From Taxillus chinensis (taxonomy: Eukaryota; Streptophyta; Magnoliopsida; Santalales; Loranthaceae), in contig CM042085.1 of NCBI GenBank assembly GCA_023512835.1, positions 35,418,324 through 35,482,323 on the forward strand: a DNA stretch of 64,000 nucleotides. The letters run 5' to 3'. The notes beneath the pieces were generated by a model. It worked only from the letters and a program-made list of their open reading frames with translations. It was not told where the DNA came from and ran no database searches. Below are positions 32,486-42,370 of the stretch, in pieces; the first letter of the stretch is position 1, and each line of letters starts with the position of its first letter. The translations under genes and the position numbers were made by a program.

Positions 32486-34036
32486 TGTTATTCCCAATGT
32501 GAGTTGTTAAGAGTTGGCTTAGCTAATTGTGTTGTCATTGTTGTCAACTACAGTTTTGTCAACCACAGTCCCTTTTGTAACTTGAAATGAACATAGAGAT
32601 AGACATCCATTCAAGACCAAATTGCATCATATGAAAGAGGAGGTCCAGAGAAGCAGATTGAGGTGGATAACTCCCGAACCGTGCAACTTGTTGTGGATAC
32701 GTACAAGAGGTTTTCAGCTCCAAATTGTTCCATCTGAAAGAGGAGATCTAGAGAAGTAAATTTGGGTGAAAAAGTGTGGACACGTGCAAGAGGTTTTCAG
32801 CTCCAAATTGTTCCATCTGAAAGAGGAGATCCAGAGAAGCAAATTTGGGTGAAAATGTTTGGACACGTACAACTTAATATGGATACATGCAGGTTTGACC
32901 TCAAGTCGTTTTGAGCTCAATAGAGAAAGTTATGGGCAAATTACTCACTCAATACGTGCAAACAGAATGGTGGACACGTGCATGGGCATGTGCAGGCATT
33001 TTTAGCTCCAAATTGTACCAAATTTTACCAGTGGATAGAGGACTTCAATATCTACAACTTGTTTTTGATCTTAACTAAATTCGAGCATTGTGGAGAAAGT
33101 TATGGTTAAAATACCAACATCAGCGCATGCAGATTGTAGTTCACCAGATGAAGGGTTGAGATCTTTTTATCTTTAAAGAGGTGATTTAATGGGTAAGATT
33201 ATATTGAAGAATAGATCAATGGTGGAGAATTGGATGCTGTATTAGGTTAAGAGAGAGGCTCTAACCTAGATCCAAGGGTCACGATTACATCAAAGAAAGA
33301 GATCAATGGTTAGGAGTTGTTTGTTGGCAATATGGGAGGAGATTAGGGTTATATGATGATATATATACCTGAATTTCATCCTAACCTATGAAGTGGGAAG
33401 ATAGAGAGCTCCAAAATATTTTTATTGAAAATCTTTAAAGAAAAGAGAGCTAAAGTGATTGAACATCAATTAAAGATCATAAATCAGTCATAGTGGGTGT
33501 GTTCTGATCATTCCAGAGGTTAGAAGGAGGAACCCTAAAGGAGAAGGGTTAGTCTACAACAACAAGAGCTGGTTATTTAGATTTCTCACAGGTTGGTGAT
33601 TAAAATCAACTTGTATTTTGGTTGTTTAGGCTATGGTATTGAGAAATCAATTTATTATGATTGTAAGGCTGGAATTAGTGTGATTCAGTCCTTGTTTTAA
33701 TTTTGAGAAGATTGTAATTGGATAGTGAACCAAGGGCAGAGACCCTAAAACTTGTATTGAGGCAGTGAGCCTTGGGTAGTAGTGTGCTATCCAAAATTGC
33801 ATAGTGGAGATTCTGTGGTTAGCAAATTGCTAATTACGCCGTGGACGTAGCTCTACATATTGTAGGGTGAACCACATAATTGTTGTGTGCCTTTTCGTTG
33901 CTGTTCTTTTTGTTTGGTATACAAACACAGAAGTTAAATTGATTAAAGGTATCATCACGGGTAAAAAGAAAAGGGGCAAAATTATATTTATACATTGATT
34001 CACCCCCCCCCTCTTAGTGCATATTTGGGAATTTCG
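32486..34036 (+). repeat. Copia-1 5' LTR
   Basis: It starts TGTTATTCCC and ends near 'gggaatttcg', three bases before the PBS. The end carries TTCACCCCCCCCC about 35 bases upstream. A TATA-like 'gatgatatatatacc' lies near 33353-33368. It is longer than the 3' LTR because of an 83-bp tandem duplication. Confidence 0.8.
32622..32870. repeat. 83-bp tandem units in Copia-1 5' LTR
   Basis: Units starting 'aagaggttttcagctcc' at 32705 and 32788 are nearly identical; a weaker third unit precedes them. The 3' LTR has only one equivalent, so the expansion arose after insertion or in one LTR lineage. Confidence 0.85.
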
Positions 34037-34038
34037 AT

Positions 34039-34050
34039 TGGTATCAGAGC
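34039..34050 (+). other. PBS of Copia-1 (tRNA-iMet type)
   Basis: TGGTATCAGAGC lies just after the 5' LTR. Confidence 0.9.
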
Positions 34051-34122
34051 AAGGTGAAACCTGATAGGCTTAACAGCCTGGTTTAGATATGCACAAGAGG
34101 TTTTTGTTTTTATTCTTAAGTG

Positions 34123-35508
34123 ATGGATCTTTCTGGTATGAGTATCGAACAATTTGTATCAAGTTTTGATGGTACAAACTATTAGAGATGGAAAGGTAGG
34201 ATGTTGAAATATCTTGCTGCTTAAGGTATTTTTGTTTCTCAAGCAATAACTACCAAATATACTTGTCAAAAGAGTCCTGATATCTGGAATGATGCTGATC
34301 GAAGGAGTTATGAAGCAGATGCTAAGGCACATCACTTTATTGTGATTGCATTATCAGAAAATGAATATTCAAGAGTGTTGTAATGTGACACAGCCTTTGA
34401 TATGTGGAACAAACTGAGTGTCCATGAAGGTGACACTAAGGTTATAGAAGCTAAGTTCTGATATATACAAAGCTCAATATGAAGCTTTGAAGATGACAGA
34501 ATCTGATCAGTTGGAAGACTTCTTTAACAGAGTGCATGACATAATGAATTTATATAGAGGGCATGGTTATGAGATTAGTGACTCTGAAATTGTAAGGAAG
34601 ATATTGGGATCATTGTCGGGGTTGTGTACAATCCCAAGGTGTCAGCTATAGAAGAAAGTGGACAGTATGAGACTATGACCTTGGATGGATTGAGAAGCAC
34701 ACTAGTTACATATGAGATGAGGGTAGCAGGCTATGGTGAATTTTCCAAGAAAAAGAAATAGGAGCCAGCAGAGATAGCTTTTCATACCAAAAAGGGAAAA
34801 GCTAAACTTATCCAAGAAGAGGCATCTACCAGTGGAGATGACACTGATAGAGAAGAGGAGTTGTTATAGGCTTTGTTGTCTAGAAAATTTAGAAAGAAGA
34901 CAAGTTTAAAAAGCAAAGGAAAAGATAAGTCTATTGTCATATGCTTCAATTGTGGAGGCCAAGGACATTTTGCTCAAGAGTGTCCAAGTGAGAAGATGGA
35001 TACTAAGGAGAGAAATATTGATGACAATCAATACATCAAGAAGAAGCCATTTTTTCAGAAGAAGAGCAAGTAGATAGTAGAAAAGAAGTTGAGCAAACTA
35101 AGAAACTATCTTAGTGTTGTTTTGGATGATTCAAGTTCAGCTGAGGAGGAGGCATCAGATGCTGTTGAAGAACAAGTTTTCATGGAGTCCATGCAGCAAC
35201 AAAGTCAGGAAGAAGATGAACCTTCACAAGAGGAAGACTGTGAAAAGGAAGAACTAGAATATGACTTTGGAGAAGAACTGAATCGAGCTCTAAAGAAGAT
35301 TATTGAACAAAGGGCCACAATTAAATCTCTGAAGAAAGAGAGGAAAGCTATTGAAGTTCTTTATAACGATTCCAGTAAACTGTGGATGGAATCAAAAGTG
35401 AAGATTGAAGAGTATATCAAAACTGTAGATGATCTCACTAAAGAACTTGAATCAGGAAGATTAAATGCTGAATGGTTGGAGGTTGAGGTGTGTGAGCTTA
35501 GGATGTAG
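34123..35508 (+). pseudogene. gag: Copia-1 gag (UBN2-type) with knuckle and coiled coil
   Basis: ATG 34123 opens MDLSGMSIEQFVSSFDGTNY; a TAG then replaces the usual residue before RWK. Further stops are near 34223 and 34382. The capsid continues as KSPDIWNDADRRSYEADAKA, ALSENEYSRVL and DTAFDMWNKLS. A zinc knuckle (CFNCGGQGHFAQEC) lies around 34942-34983. After TAG 35071-35073, in the same frame, an acidic region (DDSSSAEEEASDAVEEQ) and a long coiled coil (about 35270-35505) follow. Frameshifts occur between 34440 and 34870. The original Gag was probably long. Confidence 0.82.
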
Positions 35509-35878
35509 CTGCAAAAGAAAGAGTCTACAAATCCAAAAAGCTCAAAAGCAAGGGAAATCAAAATTGATGATCAAGAAGCCAAAACTAAGGGCAAATGAAA
35601 TGAAACCACCAGGGAGGTGTCAAAGCAAATTGAAAAGCCAAAGGCAACAGTGAATTAAAGGAAGACTACCATTGTTGATATGAGGCAAGCTTTAGAATAG
35701 AGAGTTCAAAGGATCAGAAGATTTAAAGAGTATTGTTTCGGTTGTGGGTTGCAAGGGCACAAGTATGTGCGATGTACCAGACCCAATGAGAAAGAGAGGG
35801 CATAGGTTCATTTTGGCTTACATTTATTGCTACAGGTATGGTAAAAAGGGTCACATAGCTAGAAGATGCATGACCATC
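35509..35878 (+). pseudogene. Copia-1 gag-PR linker with knuckle remnants
   Basis: In broken frames, a CFGCGLQGHKYVRC-type knuckle near 35730-35775 and a CYRYGKKGHIARRC-type remnant near 35830-35871 (Cys to Tyr) can be read. These are second and third zinc knuckles of Gag. Confidence 0.65.
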
Positions 35879-36185
35879 TGTTGAGGACCTTGATTACGAT
35901 CCAATAACAATCTAGAGAAAGATAACTGAATACCCAAACTCTAGCCCAAGCAATTCAAGTAATTAATTGGAAAAGCCGAAAATAAGTATAAACCTCTAAT
36001 ATGAGAGTTTATAATTACCAATAGCCAATAATCTGAATACATAAATTGTCATAGACAAGGCCTATTTATAGGTAAGCTAGTAACTAGAAATTAGAAACTT
36101 AATATAATTAGGAAACTAAAGTAAAATACCAAAATACCCTAATACGAATTAAATAAAGGAAAATAATAAAAAGGAAAGACTTCTA
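35879..36185 (-). mobile_element. AT-rich insertion inside Copia-1, probable LTR fragment
   Basis: About 300 bp between the last knuckle and PR is unlike Copia coding sequence. It begins TGTTGAGGACC and contains a near-palindromic TATA-like 'cctatttatagg' at 36061-36072. Strand and ends are uncertain; no target duplication was found. Confidence 0.35.
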
Positions 36186-37056
36186 ATACTAGACAGTGGT
36201 TGTATATCACATATGACTAGAAACAGGAATCTTCTAAATTTATTTACAGAGAAAAGCAGTGGCAAAGTCAAATTTGGAGACAATGAGTTACTGCAAATCA
36301 GAGGAAAAGGTAAAGCAAAAACCAGAGGAAATCAGTTGCAGTTAGAAAATGTATATCTGGTTGAAGGGTTAAGACACAGTCTGTTGAGTGTTAGTCGGCT
36401 ATGTGATGACAGACATGATGTTGTCTTTACTAACAAAAGCTGCCTAATTAAAAAAATGGAATCGTCAGATGTGATTGCTAGAGGCAAGAGAACAGATGGA
36501 AATTTGTACCATATCTAAGGTACAAATGAAGAAACTTGCTATTTTAGCAAAGCATATGAGAATGAGCTGTGGCATAGGAGATTAGGGCACCTAAATCAAA
36601 AAAATATGAGAGCCTTAGTAGCTAATCAAGTTGTGGCAGATTTGCCTAATCTACAGAGAGACAGAGACATAGTGTGTGGTGTTTGTCAAGAAGGGAAGCA
36701 AACAAGTGTAATGCATAAACCAAAGGAGCACAACAGCTCAAGTTTGCTAAGTCTAGTACACACTAATTTATGTGGACCTATGAGAACCAAAGGTATCAAT
36801 GGTGAAAGGTACTTTATGTTACTAGTTGATGACTTCAGTAGGCTGACTACTATTATTCATCTCAAGCACAAAAGTGAGGCATTTAGATGCTTCAAGGACT
36901 ACAATAAGAGAGTAAAAAAATCAACTTGGGGTTCAAATCAAAGCATTGAGGTCAGATCATGGTAGTGAATTCACTTCTGGGGAGTTTGAGGCTTATTTGG
37001 CAAAACATGGAATTCTTCATCAAAAATCTAGCATAAGAACACCATAGCAGAATGGA
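36186..37056 (+). pseudogene. Copia-1 protease and integrase N-terminal half
   Basis: Protease starts at ILDSGCISHMTRN (Asp-Ser-Gly at 36192-36200) and runs through LENVYLVEGLRHSLLSVSRL. The pre-integrase zinc site reads LWHRRLGHLNQ with CGVCQEGKQ. In the IN core the first Asp, usual in HTDLCGP, is Asn (HTNLCGPM). VDDFSRLTTIIHLKHKSEAF follows. A frameshift near 36920 leads to RSDHGSEF (second Asp). A TAG at 37045-37047 stands where Gln precedes QNG. Confidence 0.85.
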
Positions 37057-37926
37057 GTGGTGGAAAGGAAGAACAGAGCAGTTGTGGAAATGGCAAGAAC
37101 TATGATAATAGATAATGATATTCCACAAAGATTTTGGAAGGAGGCCACACAGGTTGTAGTGTATATGCAAAACAGAACCTTGTTAAGGTCTAATTCTACC
37201 AAGACTCCATATGAATTATGGTATGGACATAAATCAACACTGAAACATTTCAGGGTATTTGGAAGTCCATGCTATATTAAGAGGAAGGACCTGATTGGCA
37301 AGTTTGATAAGAAAGCCGATAAAGGGATGTTTTTGGGTTACTCTTACACCAGCAAGGCATACAAGGTTTATAATTACAGGTTACAAAAGATGGTTGAGAG
37401 CTGTGATGTGAAGGTTGTGGAAATACATAACTCAAAAAAGACCACAACAATAATGGTCGATGATCCATTGGGAGAAGCAGAGTCTACCGTGACCATTACC
37501 AATGAAGATAAGGAAGTGGCAGGCTTAGGCAGTGACAGTGATTCAGAGACAAAAGATGATAATACGGAATCACAGTCAACTAAAAGAAAGAAGAGTTCAA
37601 TGAACTCTCAAGTGGTAGAAGCTGGAAGAACACAAATCATTGGTGATGCCAATGCACCAGTGAGAACAAGAAGACAAATTCAAGCTACTGCTTTAATCTC
37701 ACAAGTTGAGCCTACATCAGTTGGAGAGGCTCAAGATGATCCCTTTTGGATCAAGGCTATGGATGAGGAACTCGACCAAATTGAGAAAAACAACACATGG
37801 GAGCTAGTAGATAGGCCCAAGAACAAGAATGTGATTAGCTGCAAATGGGTCTACAGAAACAAAATGAATGAGGATGGCAAAATCATCTGCAACAAAGCAC
37901 GACTAGTTTGTAAAGGCTATTCATAG
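37057..37926 (+). pseudogene. Copia-1 integrase C-terminal half and RT start
   Basis: A 290-codon open stretch. It starts at the third IN catalytic residue (Glu in VERKNRAVVEMA) and passes LRSNSTKTPYELWYGHKST and FGSPCYIKRKD. An acidic, variable linker (DSDSETKDDNTES) follows, then the RT N-terminus with FWIKAMDEELDQIEKNNTWE and CKWVYRNKMNEDG. TAG 37924-37926 stands where Gln is usual (GYSQVEGVDF). Confidence 0.88.
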
Positions 37927-38682
37927 GTGGAAGGAGTTGACTTTGATGAAACTTTTGCCCCTATTGCAAGGTTAGAAAGTGTTCGGTTGTTTTTGGCAGT
38001 TGTTACACATCTAAAATATAAGATTTTTCAAATGGATGCGAAGTCAGCCTTCTTGAATGGAGATCTGGAAGAAGAAGTCTACATGGAACAGCCAGATGGT
38101 TTCATACTTGGAGATGATGAAACCAAGGTATGCAAATTGAAGAAAGCTTTGTATGGCTTGAAGTAGGCACCAATAGTATGGTATTCTCGACTGGATAGAT
38201 ATCTAAAGAGACTACAATTCAAGAAAGGGATAGTGGATAGCAACTTATATGTCAGGAAAAGTGATAAAGGCCAGCTTGCAGTGATTGTGTATGTTGATGA
38301 TATTATCTTTGCTGGTGATAGAGTTGAATTGTGCAATGTATTTGCTGAACTAATGCAGGTTGAGTTTGAAATGTCAATGATAGGTGAGCTGTTATATTTT
38401 TTGGGTCTGCAAGTGGAATAGAGGAAGAATGGGATATTCATCTCTCAAGCAAAGTATATCAGAGACATGCTGCAAAAGTTTGGCATGTCAAATTATAAAT
38501 CCATTTCTACCCCTATGGAGGTAGGTTGTCAGATTTCTAAGGATGAAGAGGGTCCAAATGTGGAACAGAAGCTCTACAGGAGCATGATTGGCAGTTTGTT
38601 ATATTTGACAGCCACACGACCAGACATCATGCAGGCAATTTGTCTTGTGACATGATATCAAACTAATCCAAAAGAGTCACAT
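37927..38682 (+). pseudogene. Copia-1 reverse transcriptase
   Basis: Reads DFDETFAPIARLESVRLF, MDAKSAFLNGDLEEEVYM and KALYGLK, then TAG at 38164-38166 in place of Gln. The catalytic YVDDIIFAGD is intact (38290-38301). TAG 38419-38421 follows FLGLQVE, then AKYIRDMLQKFGM and MIGSLLYLTATRPDIM, with TGA at 38653-38655. The frame is kept throughout; the breaks are only nonsense changes. Confidence 0.9.
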
Positions 38683-39288
38683 ATGACTGCAGTGAAGAGA
38701 ATTCTAAGATATGTGAAGGGGACTAGTGATTATGGGCTTTGGTATACAGAAAATATAGATTTAACTTTGGTTGCTTACAATAATGCTGATTGGGCAGGTT
38801 GCAGAGATGATAGAAAGTCCACATCAGGTGGAGCATTCTTTTTGGGCAACAGATGTGTTTCCTGGCTCAATAAGAAACAGGAAAGTGTGTCCTTGAGTAC
38901 TACAAAGGCAGAATATGTAGCAGCAGCTTCAGTTTACACTCAGGTGATCTGGATGAAAAGACAGCTCAGAGACTTGACTAGAGGAGTTGCAGGCACAACC
39001 GTGATAAAATGTGACAATCAGAGTGCCATAAATCTGAGTAAGAATAGTGTTTATCATTCCAGGTGTAAGCACATCGACATCAGATATCATTTTCTGAGAG
39101 AGAAAGTGGAGAGGCAGATTATTGAGTTGGAGTTTATCTCCAGCAAACAGCAAATAGCAGACATATTTACTAAGCCTCTTCCGAGGGAGTTATTTGAGCA
39201 ACACCGAGCTAGTCTTGGTGTGCACCCCTCTCATCAAGGGAGTAGTATTTACCCCGGATACCCTCCAGGTTCCTGTGAGAACCCCTAA
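38683..39288 (+). CDS. Copia-1 RNase H segment (open)
   Basis: About 200 open codons in frame with RT. Landmarks are ILRYVKGTSDYGLWY, ADWAGCRDDRKSTSGGAFFL, QESVSLSTTKAEYVAAASV, IKCDNQSAINLSKN and the pol C-terminus IADIFTKPLPRELF. Catalytic acids are visible in ADWAG, the KAEY Glu and CDNQ. One upstream acid normally in SDADW reads NNADW. It cannot be translated as part of an intact polyprotein. Confidence 0.85.
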   Translation: MTAVKRILRYVKGTSDYGLWYTENIDLTLVAYNNADWAGCRDDRKSTSGGAFFLGNRCVSWLNKKQESVSLSTTKAEYVAAASVYTQVIWMKRQLRDLTRGVAGTTVIKCDNQSAINLSKNSVYHSRCKHIDIRYHFLREKVERQIIELEFISSKQQIADIFTKPLPRELFEQHRASLGVHPSHQGSSIYPGYPPGSCENP

Positions 39289-39528
39289 TTCTTTTTAGTG
39301 GTATCTACTTTGCATATGACATGTTGTAATGAAGACCTATTTCAATTCTTTGGAATTGTTATCAAAGGGGGAGAGATGTCCAAGAAAGGGGGAGAGTTCC
39401 TTCTATCAGGGGAAGTTGTTTCCAGGGGGAGAACTATCCTTTGACAAGGGAAGGTGTATAGTGGATGAGATGCCTTATATAGGGGGAGTGTGTGTATGAC
39501 TGCACACAGGAATTGTTTTTGCAGGAGG
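39289..39528 (+). other. Copia-1 pol-LTR spacer and PPT
   Basis: Repeated 'agggggaga' and 'gggggag' words (39366-39490) are typical of sequence after pol in plant Copia. The tract GCAGGAGG (39521-39528) directly precedes the 3' LTR. Confidence 0.65.
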
Positions 39529-40928
39529 TGTAATGTGAGATTGAAAGGGATTTTATGATTGCAGTCTATATTCAGTAGTTGAACAGGCTCAACAGAGTTG
39601 AACTCATTATGTGTTTTTCAGTTGTAGGTTATCCAGTGGCTCAGAGACAGTTAAAAATGGTGCAGTGGATGAAAAAGTGGGTGAAAATGTCTGGACACAT
39701 GCAACTTAATATGGATACATGCAGGGGTCTTTTAGCTCAGAAGTGCACCAAATTTTACCCATGGATAGATAACTTCAAGCTCTACAAGTTTGCTTTTGAC
39801 CTCGAGTCATTTTGAGCTCTATAGAGAAAGTTATGGGCAAATTACTCACTCAATACATGCAAACAGAATGGTGGACACGTGCATGGACACGTGCAGGCGT
39901 TTTTAGCTCCAAATTACACCAAATTTTACCAGTGGATAGAGGACTTCAATATCTACAACTTTGTTTTTGATCTCAACTGAATTCGAGCATTGTGGAGAAA
40001 GTTATGGTTAAAATACCAACATCAGTGCATGCAGATCACAATTTCCTAGATGAAGGGTTGAGATCTTTTTATCTTTAAAGAGGTGATCTAATGGATGAGA
40101 TTATATTCAAGAATAGATCAACAGTGGAGAATTGGATGTTGTATTAGGTTAAGAGAGAGGCTCTAACCTAAATCCAAGGGCTAAGATTACATCAAAGAAA
40201 GAGATCAATGGTTAGGAGTTGGCTGCTGGCTATATGGGAGGAGATTAGGGTTATATGATGATATATATACCTGAATTTCGTCCTAACCTATGAAGTGGGA
40301 AGATAGAGAGCTCCAAAATATTTTTATTACAAATCTTTGAAGAAAAGAGAGCTAAAGTGATTGAACATCAATTGAAAATCATAAATCAGTCACAGTGGGT
40401 GTGTTCTGATCATTCAAGAGGTGAGAAGGATTAGTCTACAACAACAAGAGCTGGTTATTTAGATTTCTCACAGGTTGGTGATTAAAATCAACTTGTATTT
40501 TGGTTGTTTAGGCTATGGTGTTAAGAAATCAATTTATTATGATTGTAAGGCTGGAATCAGTGTGATTCAGTCCTTGTTTTGATTTTGAGAAGATTGTAAT
40601 TGGGTGGTGAACCCAAGGGTAGAGACCCTAAAACTTGTATTGAGGCAGTGAGCCTTGGGTAGTAGTGTGCTATCCAAAGTTGCATAGTGGAGATTCTATG
40701 GTTAGCAAATTGCTAATTACGCCATGGACGTAGCTCTACACATTGTAGAGTGAACCACGTAATTGTTGTGTGCCTTTTTGTTGTTGTTCTTTTTGTTTGG
40801 TATACAAACACAGAAGTTAAATTGATTAAAGGTATCATCACGGGTAAAAAGAAAAGGGGTAAAAATTATATTTATACATTGATTCACCCCCCCCCCCCCC
40901 CCCCCTCGTGCATATCCCGGGAATTTCA
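39529..40928 (+). repeat. Copia-1 3' LTR
   Basis: It starts TGTAATGTGAG and ends 'gggaatttca', then GATAA. A C-run of 19 stands in the U5 end where the 5' LTR has 9. Apart from the start and the tandem units, the two LTRs match closely. Confidence 0.82.
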
Positions 40929-41689
40929 GATAACCTCTAAGCACCTCAAAGGGACTGATCAGTTACTCCAAGTCAGAGGCTAGCCTATGAATAGAAGAAT
41001 TGGTCAAGTTTTAAGCACGCTTTGATCAACTTTGTAAACCAATATCTTAAAAAACTATCATTCTGTTCCATAAAAGGAAGATTTGTTAAACTCTTATGAT
41101 AATATATAAGTCATGTTATGTGCAACGATGTAGTTTTCTCAAAACTCTCTATCTTTTTTCAAAATTCTTCAAAATTCCCCAAAGTAGAGTTTTCTTGAAC
41201 ATTCCATGCATGGAGGTATAGGCATGCGAAATAATGGAGCCTCGGCTCTTGCGGCAAAGAGAGAACAAAAAGCATAAGTCATCCATTGGCCCCATTCCCT
41301 GGTGGAGGAGAAAGATTTTCAAACTTAATCATAAATTCACATGCATTCATGCATCATTCTCAAAAGGATTAAAAACTTCATGCATCATTAGCATGCATCC
41401 TAGCGTGTTTGCTCTTCTCGCAGGATTGCTTACACCCTAGGATGACATCTCATGATCCACCAACGATTAAGCTTCAAAGACCGTCTCTAAAGACAGACAA
41501 GGACTCACCCTCGACGAATGGAATTCCCTTTCGAATCAAAGGATTAAAACCCAGTGACCTAAATCGTAAACCCAAGCATGACTCTTAAGTGGTAACCTCG
41601 TAGAGCGATCTCTTAGAGTGAACTCATAGAGGGAGTCATGATAGAGTCACCTATTCAAAGTCAAGATGTTGTCTCACTACTATTCGGCC
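40929..41689 (+). other. Ogre 3' region, second part
   Basis: Ogre sequence resumes after the Copia insertion (join at GATAA). It is non-coding and holds nothing else I can identify. Confidence 0.55.
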
Positions 41690-42245
41690 CAAGAAGCCAC
41701 CCTCATAGCCCAAGAAGCCACCCTCATAGCCCAAGAAGTTATCTGACCCAAGATGTCACTTTCATAGCCCAAGAAGCTATTCAGCCCAAGAAGCCACCCT
41801 CATAGCCTAAGAAGCTATTTGACCTAAGATGTCACTTTAGTATCCCAAGAAGCTAATCGGCCCAAGAAGCCACTCTCATAGCCTAAGAGCTATTCAACCC
41901 AAGATGTTGTATTTGGTCCAAGAAGCCATTCCTCCAACCCTAGAAGTTGTTTGACCCAAGATGTCATATTTGACTCAAGATGTCGTATCTAGCCCAAGAA
42001 GCTATTCGGCCCAAGAAGCCAATATCAGTCAATCCAAGAGATTGTTATGCATGGCTATATAAGTTTTGCTCATCTGTTGGCTTTAAAAGCCATCCCTCTA
42101 GCCCAAGAGCTATCCGACCCAAGATGTCATTCTACCGACCCAAGATGTCATCGCAACCCAGGATGTTGTTTTCTTCCCATAGCTCTAGAAGCTGACTATT
42201 TTGAGCCAAGATGTCATTTTACCACCCTAAACCAAAGATGCCACA
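41690..42245. repeat. CCCAAGAAG / CCCAAGATGTCA degenerate array before Ogre PPT
   Basis: About twenty words of two kinds, 'cccaagaagccaccctcat' and 'acccaagatgtca', alternate irregularly. The spacing is about 15-30 bases. The array ends about 110 bases before the PPT. It is outside the LTRs. Confidence 0.85.
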
Positions 42246-42356
42246 GCAATGCCAAGCTCCAAGGAATCAACTCTTATGGAAAAAGACCAAGGAGATCTAA
42301 CCATTCAAAATGGGTATTTGCTTATCTTTGTACATCATTTTTATACAAACAATGCA

Positions 42357-42369
42357 CAAAGAGGGGCAG
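42357..42369 (+). other. Polypurine tract of Ogre
   Basis: CAAAGAGGGGCAG, one base before the 3' LTR start. It is purine-rich and correctly placed for plus-strand priming. Confidence 0.8.
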
Positions 42370-42370
42370 T

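Larger units (their letters stand above)
32486..40928 (+). mobile_element. Complete Ty1/copia element (Copia-1)
   Basis: An 8,443-bp plus-strand element with LTRs 32486-34036 and 39529-40928, flanked by GATAG and GATAA (one G/A difference). Order is PBS, gag with knuckles and coiled coil, PR, IN, RT, RNase H, which is the Copia order. The lineage was not assigned. A large post-gag coiled coil and long pol-LTR spacer rich in GGGGGAG are notable. Gag and pol carry many stops, often at Gln positions. Confidence 0.9.
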
